A DNA stretch of 64,000 nt, taken from assembly GCA_951640165.1 (NCBI GenBank), contig OX621242.1:14129501-14193500 (forward strand), read 5' to 3'. The translations under genes and the position numbers were made by a program. Shown in pieces: positions 11,820 to 23,883 of the stretch (the first letter of the stretch is position 1; every line of letters starts with the position of its first letter). The DNA is from Pseudoips prasinana (Eukaryota; Arthropoda; Insecta; Lepidoptera; Nolidae). Below the pieces are notes generated by a model. It ran no database searches. It worked only from the letters and a program-made list of their open reading frames with translations, and was not told the origin of the DNA.

Positions 11820-12292
11820 TGCACTATTAAAAAAAAGTGTTTTACATATGGGTCCCGCCATATATAATAAATTACCAGATAGCTTTAAGGACGAACCGAT
11901 AACAAAATTCATGCAACTACTAATCGAAAAGTGTTACTTTTCAATAACAGATTTTTTTAATGATAATTTTTAATTAACTATATAATTATTAATGGGATTA
12001 AATTGTATTTTTGAAATTGTAATTTAGACAATAATGTAAATTATGCATAACACTATTTGACGTTGTGTGTTTGACTTATTAATTACTCAATTCATTGACT
12101 GTTTTTATATACCATTTAATTTAATTAATCTTGACATTCCAATTGTTAATTTTAGTTGTTATTGCTATTAATTAAATTTATTACCTTTTGCATGCTTTTT
12201 TGGCAGAATGTATAGGATGCTAATAATAATTGTACCACCCAAATGTATTACCTGCATTCTTAGCAAATAAATTGATTGATTGATTGATTGAC
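11820..12292 (+). mobile_element. LINE 3' end fragment with (TTGA)n tail
   Basis: The translation near 11853-11970 includes GPAIYNKLPDSFKD and a tail ending ITDFFNDNF, the usual close of CR1/jockey-like ORF2 proteins. A 3' UTR follows with AATAAA and about four TTGA repeats at its end. Only the last part of ORF2 is present, consistent with 5' truncation. Confidence 0.6.
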
Positions 12293-13699
12293 ATGTTTCA
12301 AAATAATGAATATATGAAATGTCGTAAAGAATGAAAACCGACAGAATGCATCTTACATAGACCCAGCGCCACTGGTGGCATCTATTCGTCATTTTAAATG
12401 TTTCTTTGTCCCGACGCCAAAACTATTTGGCGACGTTAATTTGCTGACAGGCAGCAGACAAATGGGTCACCCGATTCAGAAAAGCTTTACTGGTCGTACA
12501 ACATTAAAAACTAACATTATCTCGGAAATATATGACCAATAAAATTTAATTAGGAAACATTAACAATGATGAATCGCAGGCAGCTCCAGGCATTAGCGTA
12601 ATTATATTGTGATTTCAGAATAATCGCATGATGGATGAGCAGGGCAACTTTCACTTCTGTACCATTGCTTTGACTATAATTCAAAGTAGCTACTAACAGC
12701 TTTGTCGCATCGAGAAAGATATGATTTAATCCAATTTTATCTGTTAATTTAGAGTAGCGCTATTTCGTTTTCCTGTCTCTGAAAATAAAATGAGGAAAAG
12801 TTGTAAACAAACAAATAGAAGCCTTAGAGACGTTTTAATTGGTGTCGCTGACCTGCTGCGGCTTCAGCGCACGTTTATCTTTGCTGCAAGACTACTTAAA
12901 GCCACACGGTCATAAATTTATGCGCTTGCAACTTCTTAATGATGAAAACTACATTCTGTTTAACATTTGTAACTAGGTCGTTAACTATTCTGAAGCGTAG
13001 AAACACCTAGTATAGGGAGTCATATATTTTTATGAGTGCGGTTAAGTAATATTCAGTTAATCCATTTATTTAACCAGTCTTGATGGTATTGGACTTTACA
13101 AATTAATAATATCTTAGACCTTTAGGCTTCCTTTAATTTTCTCCAATTCTATGTATTACGGGCCGTAGAGAGCCAGTTCTTGCCCGCTATTTTAATATTA
13201 ACATTTTTCATATTTCCATCTTTTCATCATTCACCAGAAATGATCAGCCTACTGCCGCTGTTGGCTGTATCATCAATTTTTCTTTTTATTCCGAGTCACT
13301 AATTTATTTGCATTAATTAAGATAAAACAATGTAAAAAAGACGGTATAATTGAATTTCTTTAACCATTTTTGCTTCTCTCTATTGTTCCCTGACACTTCG
13401 TGCTTTTTTAATGCCAATGACAATTCGGTGCCTTAAGAAGCTCTGGAGCCGTTTAAATACCAACTCGATAGCTGGTTCAATTCCATGTGGAGAGAAAGTA
13501 ATAAGATGATTTTGCGAGCAAAATAACTACTGTGTACTAAACTAGTTTTAGATAGAGGTCAATATGACTCTGCCTTGAAGAACATGTAAAGCGGTCGATC
13601 CCGGGAATGACCTTTCTCTTGCGGTCTCATCAATTAAATTATACACAGTCTTGTGTCTATATCTCTATATATTAGAGCTGGCTGGCTAGACTATTTCTA
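12293..13699. other. Intergenic spacer, nothing recognised
   Basis: No credible coding frame. The 12168-12392 minus-strand frame overlaps the LINE tail and looks like chance. Confidence 0.5.
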
Positions 13700-14718
13700 T
13701 TAATTTGTCAATACTGAAACCGCAGGTGCCGCTACCAAGTTGCCGTCACAAGCCCGTAGCTATCGTAGCTAGCCCACCAAGGCGCAGGGTCGAAGGTTGC
13801 CAAATGGTGTGCATACATCGTTCAATTTTTAACTATTCAAGCCCCATATTAATGCGTTGGGGCCAAGGCTGCGGAAGCTTATCCATATTTTCAAAGCCAA
13901 AAAAATGGGATGTCCTCTCTGTTAGACAAACGTTTGTAGTCCATACCATTCTAAAAAAACATTCGCAATTGGGATTTGATGCTTTTAAATTAAAAAATAG
14001 AAGGCGCAAAGGTACCGTGTGTTTAACTCAAAAATACAACACCAGTCTTTCCCACAGGTTCTTTTGTTTACTTGGCGACTACTTATATAACAAATTAAAT
14101 ACAAGACTTGACTTTCATCCTCTCAATAACTCCCGCTGTAAGCAGAAGGTATCTACTTATCTTAAGACTCTCAATTACGACGAAACCGAAAGTCTGCTCA
14201 AACAAATAATATAAGATATCTTTGCACCTTTTAAATAATTATAAAATATTAAATCACTCAATATACTAACAAATCACAACAAGACTAATCAAATTCCTAT
14301 GGAATTACCTCAACCTTTACTATGCAACTATAACTGGGATACCTATGTAATTTGGCCTATCTTTAATCTTTAACATATAACTGTTACCTAAACAACCACA
14401 CATACACACTAACTTACACACACTCATTCGCCTTTTCATTCTCTGCATATATTTGTATTTTTCTTTGCTTGTTTTTTTTTTACTTATATTATTACTGTCA
14501 TAAATCAATGTAGCTTTAACAGCAATTGTAATTTCCTTATATCAATATGTAACCTATGGAGTGGGCTCTGGTGACCTGTAATACAGGTTTTTATTAAACC
14601 TACCACGGGCACCAGCTCTCATAAAGTAGATTTGACTTAATTATATCCTTTACTGTTGTTGCTAACCTACTTGTGTAAACTTTATGAGAGAAATAAATAA
14701 TTTTATTATTATTACTAT
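13700..14718 (+). mobile_element. LINE 3' end fragment with (TTA)n tail
   Basis: ORF2 C-terminal sequence (13890-14214) is followed by a 500-bp 3' UTR, AATAAATAA and a TTATTATTATTA tail. The 3' UTR contains a 12-bp inverted repeat (14616-14627 with 14679-14690, CTCTCATAAAGT). The 5' boundary is uncertain because the first 190 bp match nothing I know. Confidence 0.6.
13890..14214 (+). pseudogene. LINE ORF2 C-terminus, truncated
   Basis: An open frame whose last 110 residues include DVLSVRQTFVVHTILKKH, then a basic segment, FFCLLGDYLYNKLN and YLKTLNYDETESLLKQII. This order is the usual end of CR1/jockey-group ORF2 proteins. No reverse transcriptase motif is present, so this is a 5'-truncated copy. 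The frame is open to its stop, which suggests it is fairly young. Confidence 0.6.
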
Positions 14719-15071
14719 CCCCATGCTTTGGTTAAGCCGTCAGTCCCGACTGTAGTCATTTAAAAAGAGTTGTTGAACCATATCAGAGGAATACTGGGTA
14801 TCTTAAATAGCTCGGAAACCGGTGTGACCACTACTTGTACAAAAACAAAACTTGAGAGCTTGTCCATTTTGTTTGTATATTTCTCACTTAATTTTTCATT
14901 TTCATTTGGGGCTCGGTAGGTACTCACGTCACATAGATAGCAGAAATAATTATATGATTAGATACATAATTTATAAAAGTATTTAATTTATTCGGCTACT
15001 AATAAACCACGAGCTTGTTTACTAAAATTTAGTAATCCCAGTAGAATTCCTCCTCTCTAACAATATGATTA
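14719..15071. other. Intergenic spacer
   Basis: No gene seen. GGTTAAGCCGTCAGTCCCGA near 14730 may be an inverted relic of the CAGCTTAACG repeat. Confidence 0.4.
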
Positions 15072-15325
15072 ACTAGCAGTGCCCGCGGACATCATTCCGT
15101 GTTATAAATATTTTTGTCACTGCCAGTTTGTCCTGCGTAATACTTTGGGTTAAAAGTTCGGGATAAATAAAAATTATGATATGAATCATAGCCTACGACA
15201 CTCCGCAATAACGTAGCTTTCTATTGGTGATGAATAATTAGGAAAATCGGTTCAGTAGATCCAGAGATTACCCCTTACAAAGTCACTAACTCACAAACGT
15301 AACCTCTTTATAATAATAGTATAGA
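15072..15325 (-). mobile_element. Short Helitron-like element, family with intact AT insertion site
   Basis: On the minus strand it begins TCTATAC and ends CCGCGGGCACTGCTAGT. The flanks are A before TC and T after CTAGT, the expected Helitron A/T target. It is about 254 bp and non-coding. The internal sequence differs from copies A-C, so this is a separate family. Confidence 0.6.
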
Positions 15326-15829
15326 TAATACATATTTATTAATAATAATACATAAATGGAACAAGGTCTTTAATGTGATAATATTAAGCTGTAGGTACCA
15401 TAAGAGATTTTCTTTGGCAAACTTGTTGGCGGAGGATTGGCTTTTGAGAGAAGTTAAGCCGGCAAGGTAATTTCTTTTTTTATTATTTTCCTCCGTATTC
15501 ACTGGGACGCTTTGTCTAAAATAAACATCACGAAACAAATCAATTTTAATTTAAGTAGGTGCTCGGCTTTGAGTATTTAAGCGTTCTACTAAACTAATGA
15601 AGTTTATTTCAACTAAAATGATTATTATTTTTTATATAATGGAAAAGTAAAAAATAATTTTGTTGTTTAGGCGAGGTACAAAGCTAGGTATATTAAAGTA
15701 AAATTGGACCGTTAACGGATGTTGATTTCAATTTATTAAGTTAAGTGAAATAAGCTATATATATAAACACTAGTAACCCACTTTACTTCGTACGGCTATC
15801 TAGATAGAAACATAAGTTAGTGTTTTTAA
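15326..15829. other. Intergenic spacer
   Basis: Nothing recognised. Confidence 0.5.
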
Positions 15830-16160
15830 TCAGTACAAAGAAGAGCAGTCAGAGCTATGTATTTATAGTCTAGGCAGTCGTGATTCTCTACAAAGCTTCT
15901 TTAAATAGATAAATATAGGTACTGTTCCATCTTAATATATAGAATAAGAGTGACTTGCATAATATAAATACTAGAAATAAGGAAAAACTAACTATACAAG
16001 GCTTTAGAGTTAAGCAAACTAATAAATACTTCATGTTAAGTTGTATAAGGTTTTATAACAAGCTCCCTACTCATATAACTAAACTACCTGATCCTAGGAT
16101 CAAGACACGTTAAACGTGTAAATTGATGGTAAAGACATTTGGCCGTCGGCACCTACCTGC
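15830..16160 (+). pseudogene. Degenerate LINE ORF2 fragment
   Basis: Scattered frames spell VQRRAVRAMY, then NKEKLTIQGFRVKQTNKYF and IRFYNKLPTHITKLPDPRIK, which in order match the end of jockey/CR1-like reverse transcriptase proteins. Several stops and frame changes lie between, so this is an old relic. Confidence 0.55.
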
Positions 16161-17600
16161 AGATAGCCCGCTGGAGATCTTGTAACCATATAGACATGAA
16201 TAATCTATTAGGTTGCATGAACTATATGTAATTATCTGTAATGAAACCAATAATGATTATTTACATACTATAAAAATTTCAGAACTGTTGGTTTCGTCTC
16301 AAAATTATTAATATTACTATTATTTTGAAGGATGTATTTATTTTCTCTTTCCAAGGTTATTCAACTTAAAATAAATACTTAATCGGACAACCGATCAAGC
16401 ACATTTATGTTGGACTGCTAAATAATTTATGCAAATGGAACAAATCTCGTGTATATGGTATGTTTCGCTGGACCGTCTCAACGTTGCGGGTGGAAACCGG
16501 TAGTAGAGACACCCGTTGAGTTTGTTTCGTTGGGTCTTCTTAATTGGAGCGCATTGTATCCGGTGGTAGAATTAGAGCGCGACCTGTATTAAAACTTAAC
16601 TATAATTATAGACAGAACCATTCACGTGATATGTAGTAAAATATATCTCAAACTAAAACCTATTTCCTACACAGATTAAAATAAACTGTACTGTGATTTT
16701 CGTAGGAATTATTATTGTTTTGAAATAAAAGATAACTCATGTACTCGCTGATAATGAAACTTTTTATAGACAAAATGCTATTGATAAAAATCTGTCAATT
16801 CGATTTTGAGAAACCATTACAAACAAATATACTTTTTTCTTGATGAAATTGGTTTTAATTATCATTGCAGACTTTGACTGATTCTTCGTTCTAGTATTCA
16901 GTCAGAACGGAAAGGTAAAAGAGTTCTTAAGATCTTTGCTTTAGAAAAACCTCGAGCAGTGGTATTAGCACCAACTACAGTTGATAGGATACTCTTATAC
17001 CCATGAATATATAGCGAAGAGAGACTAAAGGGAGAGAGTGGGTTTGTACTCTTAGTATAACAGTCTTCCGCCTTCTGTAAGCAGGCTGCATCTTTTGGAT
17101 TAAACACTTTAATTTGTTGTAGTTCTAGGTTATTCTAATTTGACAATAGACGTTGTCTCAAACTTAAATTAGAATTTCTGTTTCATTTAATGACATGTCA
17201 TGTTATAACCACAATAGTGATTATTTATTTTAAACATTAACATTTTAGAAGACTAAAGTTAATTAAATATGAATATTACTAAATCATTGATAATTTTTAC
17301 CAAAATATTAATCAGTTTTTATTAAAGTTTAATTGATCATGTTTATTGAGAGATATCGTACTCTATTATCGTGTGGCATATAACGTGATTTATTTTCTTC
17401 CTTTAAAATTCCTCTTAAAAGTCTGCTTGATTCATATAAATTGTATTTTCTCTAATATATGAAGTATAAAGTGTGCGCTGTGTAAACACCAATTTGGTTG
17501 ACCAAGGATACAAAATATGCGAAAATGTTACTCTCTACTTAGTAGTTATGTTTAACCAATTTTTGTTTTTAGAACGATCATCGTACCATTTGGACTCCGA
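16161..17600. other. Spacer upstream of the LRR gene
   Basis: A+T-rich. Two possible signals for the gene's 5' end are TATAAA at 17465-17470 and a splice-acceptor-like TTTTTGTTTTTAG ending at 17572, which would imply an upstream 5' UTR exon. Neither is strong. No other feature is recognised. Confidence 0.35.
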
Positions 17601-17774
17601 ATGCACAATGCTACTGAAATGACGTCGCAACAACATGGGCATAATCACTCTCTTGTCTCACCTAAAATGCGTCGCCTACGCATTTGTCATCGTTATCCAT
17701 ATACCAATTCTACAAGGAGAAGAACAACCACTATGCCCAAGCCTAGCAGAGAACCCAATTTGCCCATGTTATAA
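17601..17774 (+). other. Upstream ORF overlapping the LRR start codon
   Basis: ATG at 17601 opens 57 codons in the +1 frame relative to the main protein and stops at 17774 inside exon 1. A second upstream ATG at 17608 codes for four residues and stops at 17622, 12 nt before the main ATG. The 17608 ATG and the main ATG both have A at -3; the main one also has G at +4. If the mRNA starts upstream of 17601, both would be met first and would dampen translation of the LRR protein. Confidence 0.4.
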
Positions 17775-20700
17775 TTTTAAAGAAGGTAAGATTTTGCTAA
17801 TAATACCTCTTAGAAATACATTGTTTACTTATAAGTATTTGGGAATAATATAAATACAATATATAATTACCAAATACATTATAAATAAAACATACATAAA
17901 AATAATTTGGTAATAATCAAACTGGCATAAAATAACAACACTGTTTTACTAACACAATATTGACTAGCAGTAAAGACAATATACGTAGCTTGTATCTTAT
18001 TACCACTTAAACAATACCCAACGTGAGTTTTGTCTATTCACGGTACATTATTAATCAGTATTAACTCCTTAAATACCAAAAATTTGCAAACGGAACTAAC
18101 ACTCTACATTTATCTAATTTGAATCTATTCTACTTTACAACAACTGGCCTTCAAGGTTTTTAATTAATATATTGCTTACATTTGCAGGATTATTTTTGGA
18201 ATGTCCGAGTGCAACACCTGGCGTAGTGAAGAATGTTCTCTCTAAGATACGAGGAACCATCCAATCATTATCAATATACGACTTGGAAAGTTCAACGACT
18301 GAGCTTAAGACAGATATATTTCCATCTAAAATAAAAATAATCAATTTACAGATCTCACAGTCAGGAATATACAAAATAAGCCCCAACGCGTTTACACCTT
18401 TACGCGACTCGTTAGGATCTTTGAGCATAATTTCCAGTAAATTAAACAAAATTCCGCATGAATCATTCCTCGAACTGTATCATATTGAGGCACTTGATTT
18501 ACAGCTCAACGACATCAAAGATGTCCAAGCAAACACATTCAAGAACCTCAAGTTGAAGAAAATCAATTTAAAGGGAAATAAGATAGCTAATATTTCAGAA
18601 AATGCATTTTACAGCTTAGAGGAATCATTAACGGAATTGGATATAAGTGAAAATTTCCTGAATGTCTTTCCTTTGAGGTCTCTTGGAAGATTAAATAAAC
18701 TCAATAACTTAAGACTGGCATGGAATAAAATCAACTCAATACCTGATGAAATAAACACTACAATACCAAATTTAATTACGTTAGATTTAAATTCAAACTC
18801 ATTCACTAGAATAGAAAAAAACTGGTTCAAGTGTATGCCCAAGATAAAAACATTGACATTTTTCAGTAATCACATTCAACACATTGATGAAGCAGCATTC
18901 TATTCATTAGAAAAATTAGAAACTGTTGACTTGAGTCGTAATAAGATAACGATGCTCGCCAAAAATTTTTTTCTGAAAAATCATAATATTCGAACCATAG
19001 ATTTGAGCCACAATCATTTACATCATATTAATGGTGTATTTTCAAATCTTCATCAACTATCGGAAATATTTTTATCAGAAAATAATATTTTAGAAATATC
19101 CAGCGACGCGTTTGATAACGCTTTTGGACTGACAGTACTCAATTTAGAACACAATGCCATTCAAAAATTACACCCAAACTGTTTTTCGTCGTTACTTAAC
19201 TTAACACAATTACATATGGGAACAAACTTTTTAAAGAAACTTCCTCGTAGTATATTTCAAGCAAATCGTAAACTAGTAACTTTAAGTTTAGATAATAATG
19301 AAATTAACGAATTAGACGAACTAATATTTGAAAAGCTTGACAATTTAAAAGAAATACGTTTGCAAAATAATAAGTTAAATCATATTAAGAGAAGTGTATT
19401 TAGTCCTCTGCCAGGGCTCTTAGAACTACATTTACAAAATAATATTATTCAAAGCATAGATTCCCATGCTTTTATTACCCTAAAAAGTCTTCAACACATA
19501 AATTTGCAGGGTAATCGATTGACTACTATTGGAGATGTATTTCCCAATAGAAATTCATCTTTAGTTTCCATACAACTTGGTGTAAATTATTTATCATTGT
19601 TAAAAAATAGCTCTCTTAGAGGGCAGGTAAATGTGCAAATAATGTGGCTTAGCCAAAATAATATTAAGTCATTAACATCTAATCTCTTCAATGATTTGTT
19701 AAATATTCAAAGGCTGTATCTAAAAAATAATAGTATTGTACATATAGAAAATAAAACTTTTATGCACTTGAAAAAAATAAAATTTTTAGAATTAAGTAAT
19801 AATAAGCTTATAAAGTTAAGCAATGAAACGTTTTATAAACTTGTAACGTTAGAAGAACTATATCTACAAAACAACCATATAAACCAAATGGCCAAAGATA
19901 CCTTTAAATTTTTAACTAAACTAAAAATTTTAGACTTATCACAGAATGATATCATAATTTTCAATTTTGATATTTCTTCACTACCAATCAAGCAACTTCG
20001 AGTCAACAAGAACTCAATAGCAATCATAGAGGTTGAATCTCTTAAAAGTTTGCCAAATTTAAGTGACTTGGAAATGAATAGCAACGACTTTACTTGGGAA
20101 GACATTATTCAAATACAGATACCTGGCCTCAAATCTTTAATAATATCAGAGAATAACTTCACAATGTTAGAAAATAAGACGTTCGCACATCTTCCATCGT
20201 TACAGACCCTGTCACTAGAGCTATCTAATATAACGGTATTGCCGCCGACAACATTTATTAAAAATCAGAATCTTCTGAGGATAAATTTAGCTTTTAATAA
20301 TTTGCGAGACTTGCACAAAGACGTATTTGCGTACACAACAATATTACAGGAGCTAAATTTAAAAGGAAATAATTTCACAGATTTTCCTCACCACGCGTTA
20401 TTTAACGTGACTTCTCTCGAAATATTAGATTTGTGTAGCAACCAACTACATAGCATTGATTTTTTCAAGTTTATTGGTTTACAAAATCTCAGGACTTTAA
20501 ATTTATGCAATAATCGTATTTCTATGTTAAACGGATTCAATTCGCCGTCACTGAAAAATCTAATTGTATTAAATTTGAGTAACAATATGCTGACAGTTCT
20601 TCCACCAAATTTTTTTCAACATTCTGTTGGCCTTAAAGAAATTGATCTGTCGCGGAATCTTTTTAAATATATACCCAGCAATGGCTTATCTGAAGCAGTA

Positions 20701-23700
20701 TTACCAGCGCTTACGACATTAAACATGTCTTCTAATTCTTTAGTGCAATTATTACAAACATATCCTTCAAAATTATTTCCAGTTCTAGAGGAATTAGTTG
20801 TAACAGATACAAATTTGACCATTATTACAAGCAAAGACTTCGAAAATTTTCCATCTCTAAAAAGGTTGATAATGTCTCAGAACTCCATAATTCGTTTATC
20901 GCCGGGGGCTTTTTCCAAACTGCATAATTTAGAAATACTTGATTTAAGTCAAAATAAATTAGAGAACATTCCAAGAGAAAGGCTTCAAGGACTCTACTCA
21001 ACGCGTATCATGAATATATCCCAAAATGTCATCAAAGAACTGGAAGAATTTACATCAGACTTACAAAGTCTACAAAAGTTAGATATCTCGCTCAATCACA
21101 TAACTAGAATAAACAGAGACGTATTCCGGGGACTCCAAAGTCTCACAGAATTGTATTTAAGTGGTAACTGGATATCAGCGATATCAGCAGACGCATTTCG
21201 AAATTTGAACAAGCTTACATTTATTGACTTAAGCCGAAATTACTTTGAGATTATACAAATGAAAATGCTGACTGCATTGGAAACGCAAGTCAAAAGTATA
21301 GCATTCAATGGTAAGAATAACTTTACGTATATATATATTACATATAGATGTCTAAGTGATATTCTGTAACTTCTTTCTAGAATGTATTAGGCTTCTCATA
21401 TTTCTTCAATTAATGTTCCAATGTCAAAGAGAGTTTTGATATGCCTAGAGAAGCATCTTTCGTTGCCTAATCTTAGCAGTGACGCAAAAATGTATCCCGA
21501 AGCGGGGACCAAACCCACAAGCTGCTAGGTACAGACGCCAGCACATCAAGCTACCCCAATCTGTAAATTTTCCCCAATTGAAAGTGAACGTTATGCTTAT
21601 GTGATAAAGTTGAAAATCTATAAAATAAATTTGACAGATTGGGGTAGCTGGATGTGCAATACGGTCTGTACAATACGGCTCAATTTTACAAAATACATAA
21701 TAATATGTTACTCGTTAGCGAAGGTGGAATATAATATAATGTTATTGAAATTCCTGTCTTTTAATTATTTATTGTTTTCAGAAAATCCATTAACATGTAA
21801 TTGTGAATCACAAGAAGTCTGGCGTTGGATGAAAGAACACTACAAAATTATCATCAAAGGAAGTCGTAACTTGCGATGTGACCGTCCCGAAGATCTAAAC
21901 GGTTACAGCTTTATCGAATTACCTTCTCAGAAACTTTGTGACATACCCATCGTAATTCGGATTGCAATACAAGATATCCAGACATATTCAGTTGTGGTGT
22001 CTTGGCAGAGTCGCAACCAAACTGGTTTGAATGCATATCAAGTAGCTTATTTCAGAGAAGACCATCCGATCACTGTGAGTAATAACCTCTACATATGTAT
22101 TAAATATTCTATTCTGTAGATACAATACCAGTGTTTTGAATCATAGTACCAAGATATACTTGACAAACGTAAAACGATTTAAAAAGTGAATACAGTGTGT
22201 AGGCTTTATGACACGAGCCAAATAGGTATCACAATGTTTTTAGGGTATGTAACGTGCGTGTCCTTTTATTCCATCATATTTGTTAAACGCCTGGAAATAA
22301 ATGTACCCCACATATCAATTTCCAGGCATTCTATCCATCAACGCGATCCTTATTTATACTAGGTAATAACAATTGAAGAAAAAACAAAAAACCGGTTTGT
22401 TTATAAGACCATATATACTACGTTTTTAATGTAAATGTGTTTTCAGTACTCTTGGTGTTACATATTATACAAAATTCATGTAAATTATTTTTATTTCTTA
22501 CCAGCTCTTAGTTCAATTCATTGTTTTAAAAGATAATAAAATACACATATTCCTTAAATGCCAGGTACCAGAATATAAAAATATAATTTAATGTATGTAG
22601 GAGCCCTTTCAACAAATTAAATTTATTTGGTTTCGAAAACCACATTAAATTGTACGTGTTTTTATTTATAAGTTCTATACTAGTGTCATAAAGGCGGACA
22701 GATCAACAATAGAGTAATCAACAATAAACAATAATTATGTATTAAAGGGGCAAAACAAACCACCACTTTGCCACCCTCAGACCTTAATTGTTAAAAAGGT
22801 GATGACAAAATTTTTCAATTGCTCATATGATTTAAATATAGTTTATAAGTGCTTGGAATTAATAGAGTAGACTTCCAAAAGTTTATTGTTTTGAGTAAAA
22901 TGCAAAATAAAACGTACACGGCAACGGTTACAACAAACATTTGAATACAAAGGCTATGTATCACTTCAATGGACCATAAAAAATATTTATGTTTCACGCC
23001 TGTGAATGTTCGGTTGCTCTGTGAATTCATTTAAATCTTCCCTTACAATGGCTCATAGGTGCGCCTGAAATATCAACACTCAATACAGTCAATTTACAAT
23101 ATATTAACTTCTTAAAGCAAAATCTCATATTGAATTTCCTTTTGTCATAGATACGAGGGAAGATTCTCAACGCTACAGCCAGGTCAACAAGATTGAACCA
23201 TTTGACTCCGGGATCTCGATATACAGTATGCGTTTTAGCGGTCGGCAGCTTTGGCACGTCGACAGTTACCGGCTCTTCTGTACCCGACGCTCGAATAGCT
23301 CTTTCGCCTGAAAATTCAAGTATAAACTTATACGGAGATGAGCAAATTTTTAACCATATTCGTCCATATATGAACGATTCTTTAACCAGCAAATGCACTA
23401 GTGTTAGCACAATAGAAATTTTTGGCGCCGCTATAGATAGCCCATTTTCTAATACATACATGGATATAGCTGATATTCTAACAAGACGTTTGAGCTTAGT
23501 TGTGGGCTGTTGTATCGGATTTATTGTGTTCGTCGTATTGGTTTCAGCTTTAGGATATATAAAGACTAAGAAACGTCAGGTTATTGCAAAAGCTGATGTC
23601 CAACAAGCACCTCAGTATATTTCATACGACAATTTTAATACACCCGGAGTAGAAGTGCAAACCACTGATATGGATATAAATACAATTACTGACAAAACTA

Positions 23701-23723
23701 AAATGCCATGTAAACATGATTGA
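17635..23723 (+). CDS. Type I membrane leucine-rich repeat protein with FN3 domain (chaoptin/artichoke-like)
   Basis: Four exons join in frame: 17635-17785, 18188-21310, 21782-22074 and 23151-23723. All introns are GT-AG (phases 1, 1, 0), giving 1379 residues. Residues 1-28 are a signal peptide. An N-cap follows with CPSL, CPCYNF and LFLEC, the last completed across intron 1, which supports the splice. About 40 leucine-rich repeats run from about 70 to 1085, nearly all in exon 2. The LRR C-cap (about 1092-1147) has C1097, C1099, C1124 and C1144. One fibronectin type III domain (about 1148-1225) is split by intron 3. A membrane helix lies at about 1304-1326 and a 53-residue tail holds a YDNF endocytosis-type motif. 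The likely role is cell-surface adhesion or recognition. Exon 2 begins like proteins named chaoptin or artichoke in insects, and I lean to artichoke, but orthology is unproven. The main ATG has a strong context. Codon use is A/T-rich like the surroundings. Confidence 0.85.
17786..18187 (+). other. Intron 1 of the LRR gene
   Basis: GTAAGA donor and TTTGCAG acceptor, 402 bp. Splicing joins the signal peptide and first N-cap cysteines to the rest of the cap. No repeat is seen inside. Confidence 0.8.
21530..21670 (+). mobile_element. Foldback MITE (TACAGACGCC type) in intron 2 of the LRR gene
   Basis: Starts TACAGACGCCAGCACATCAA, and its right arm holds the complement (ATTTGACAGATTGGGGTAGC). The outer right end is degraded to ACGGTCTGTA. 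Copies with the same arms are at 35041-35179 (inverted) and 48335-48472. It is about 140 bp, non-coding, and lies wholly in the 471-bp intron 21311-21781, so it does not touch the coding sequence. Confidence 0.8.
22075..23150 (+). other. Intron 3 of the LRR gene
   Basis: GTGAGT donor and TTTTGTCATAG acceptor, 1076 bp. It splits the FN3 domain. A 9-bp inverted repeat (GCCTGGAAA, 22289-22297 with 22319-22327) is the only structure noted. Confidence 0.75.
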
Positions 23724-23766
23724 AGATGATTCTATTAATTGTATTTTATCCAAGAACTTAAACAGA

Positions 23767-23772
23767 AATAAA
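23767..23772 (+). terminator. Polyadenylation signal of the LRR gene
   Basis: AATAAA 44 nt after the stop codon at 23723. It is the first such hexamer downstream and is followed by T/G-rich sequence. Confidence 0.6.
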
Positions 23773-23848
23773 TATACATGTATGTATACAGTTCTTAAAA
23801 TTAAATCATTGTCTATTTCTTTGGATTAACATTCTATCTTCAATTTGG

Positions 23849-23883
23849 AAAGCTAGGCCTATCCTACATATAGGCCTAGCTTT
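23849..23883. repeat. Perfect hairpin, 14-bp arms, just past the LRR gene
   Basis: AAAGCTAGGCCTAT (23849-23862) and its exact complement (23870-23883) enclose a 7-base loop. It lies 77 bp beyond the AATAAA. Confidence 0.85.

Noticed and set aside
17465..17470. TATAAA promoter for the LRR gene
   Set aside because: No clear initiator follows, such words are common here, and an acceptor-like site at 17572 suggests a possible upstream exon instead. Not listed as a feature.
21601..21781. Extra coding sequence upstream of LRR exon 3
   Set aside because: The open frame there passes through the MITE. A TGTTTTCAG acceptor at 21781 and the exact in-frame join to exon 2 define the exon start.
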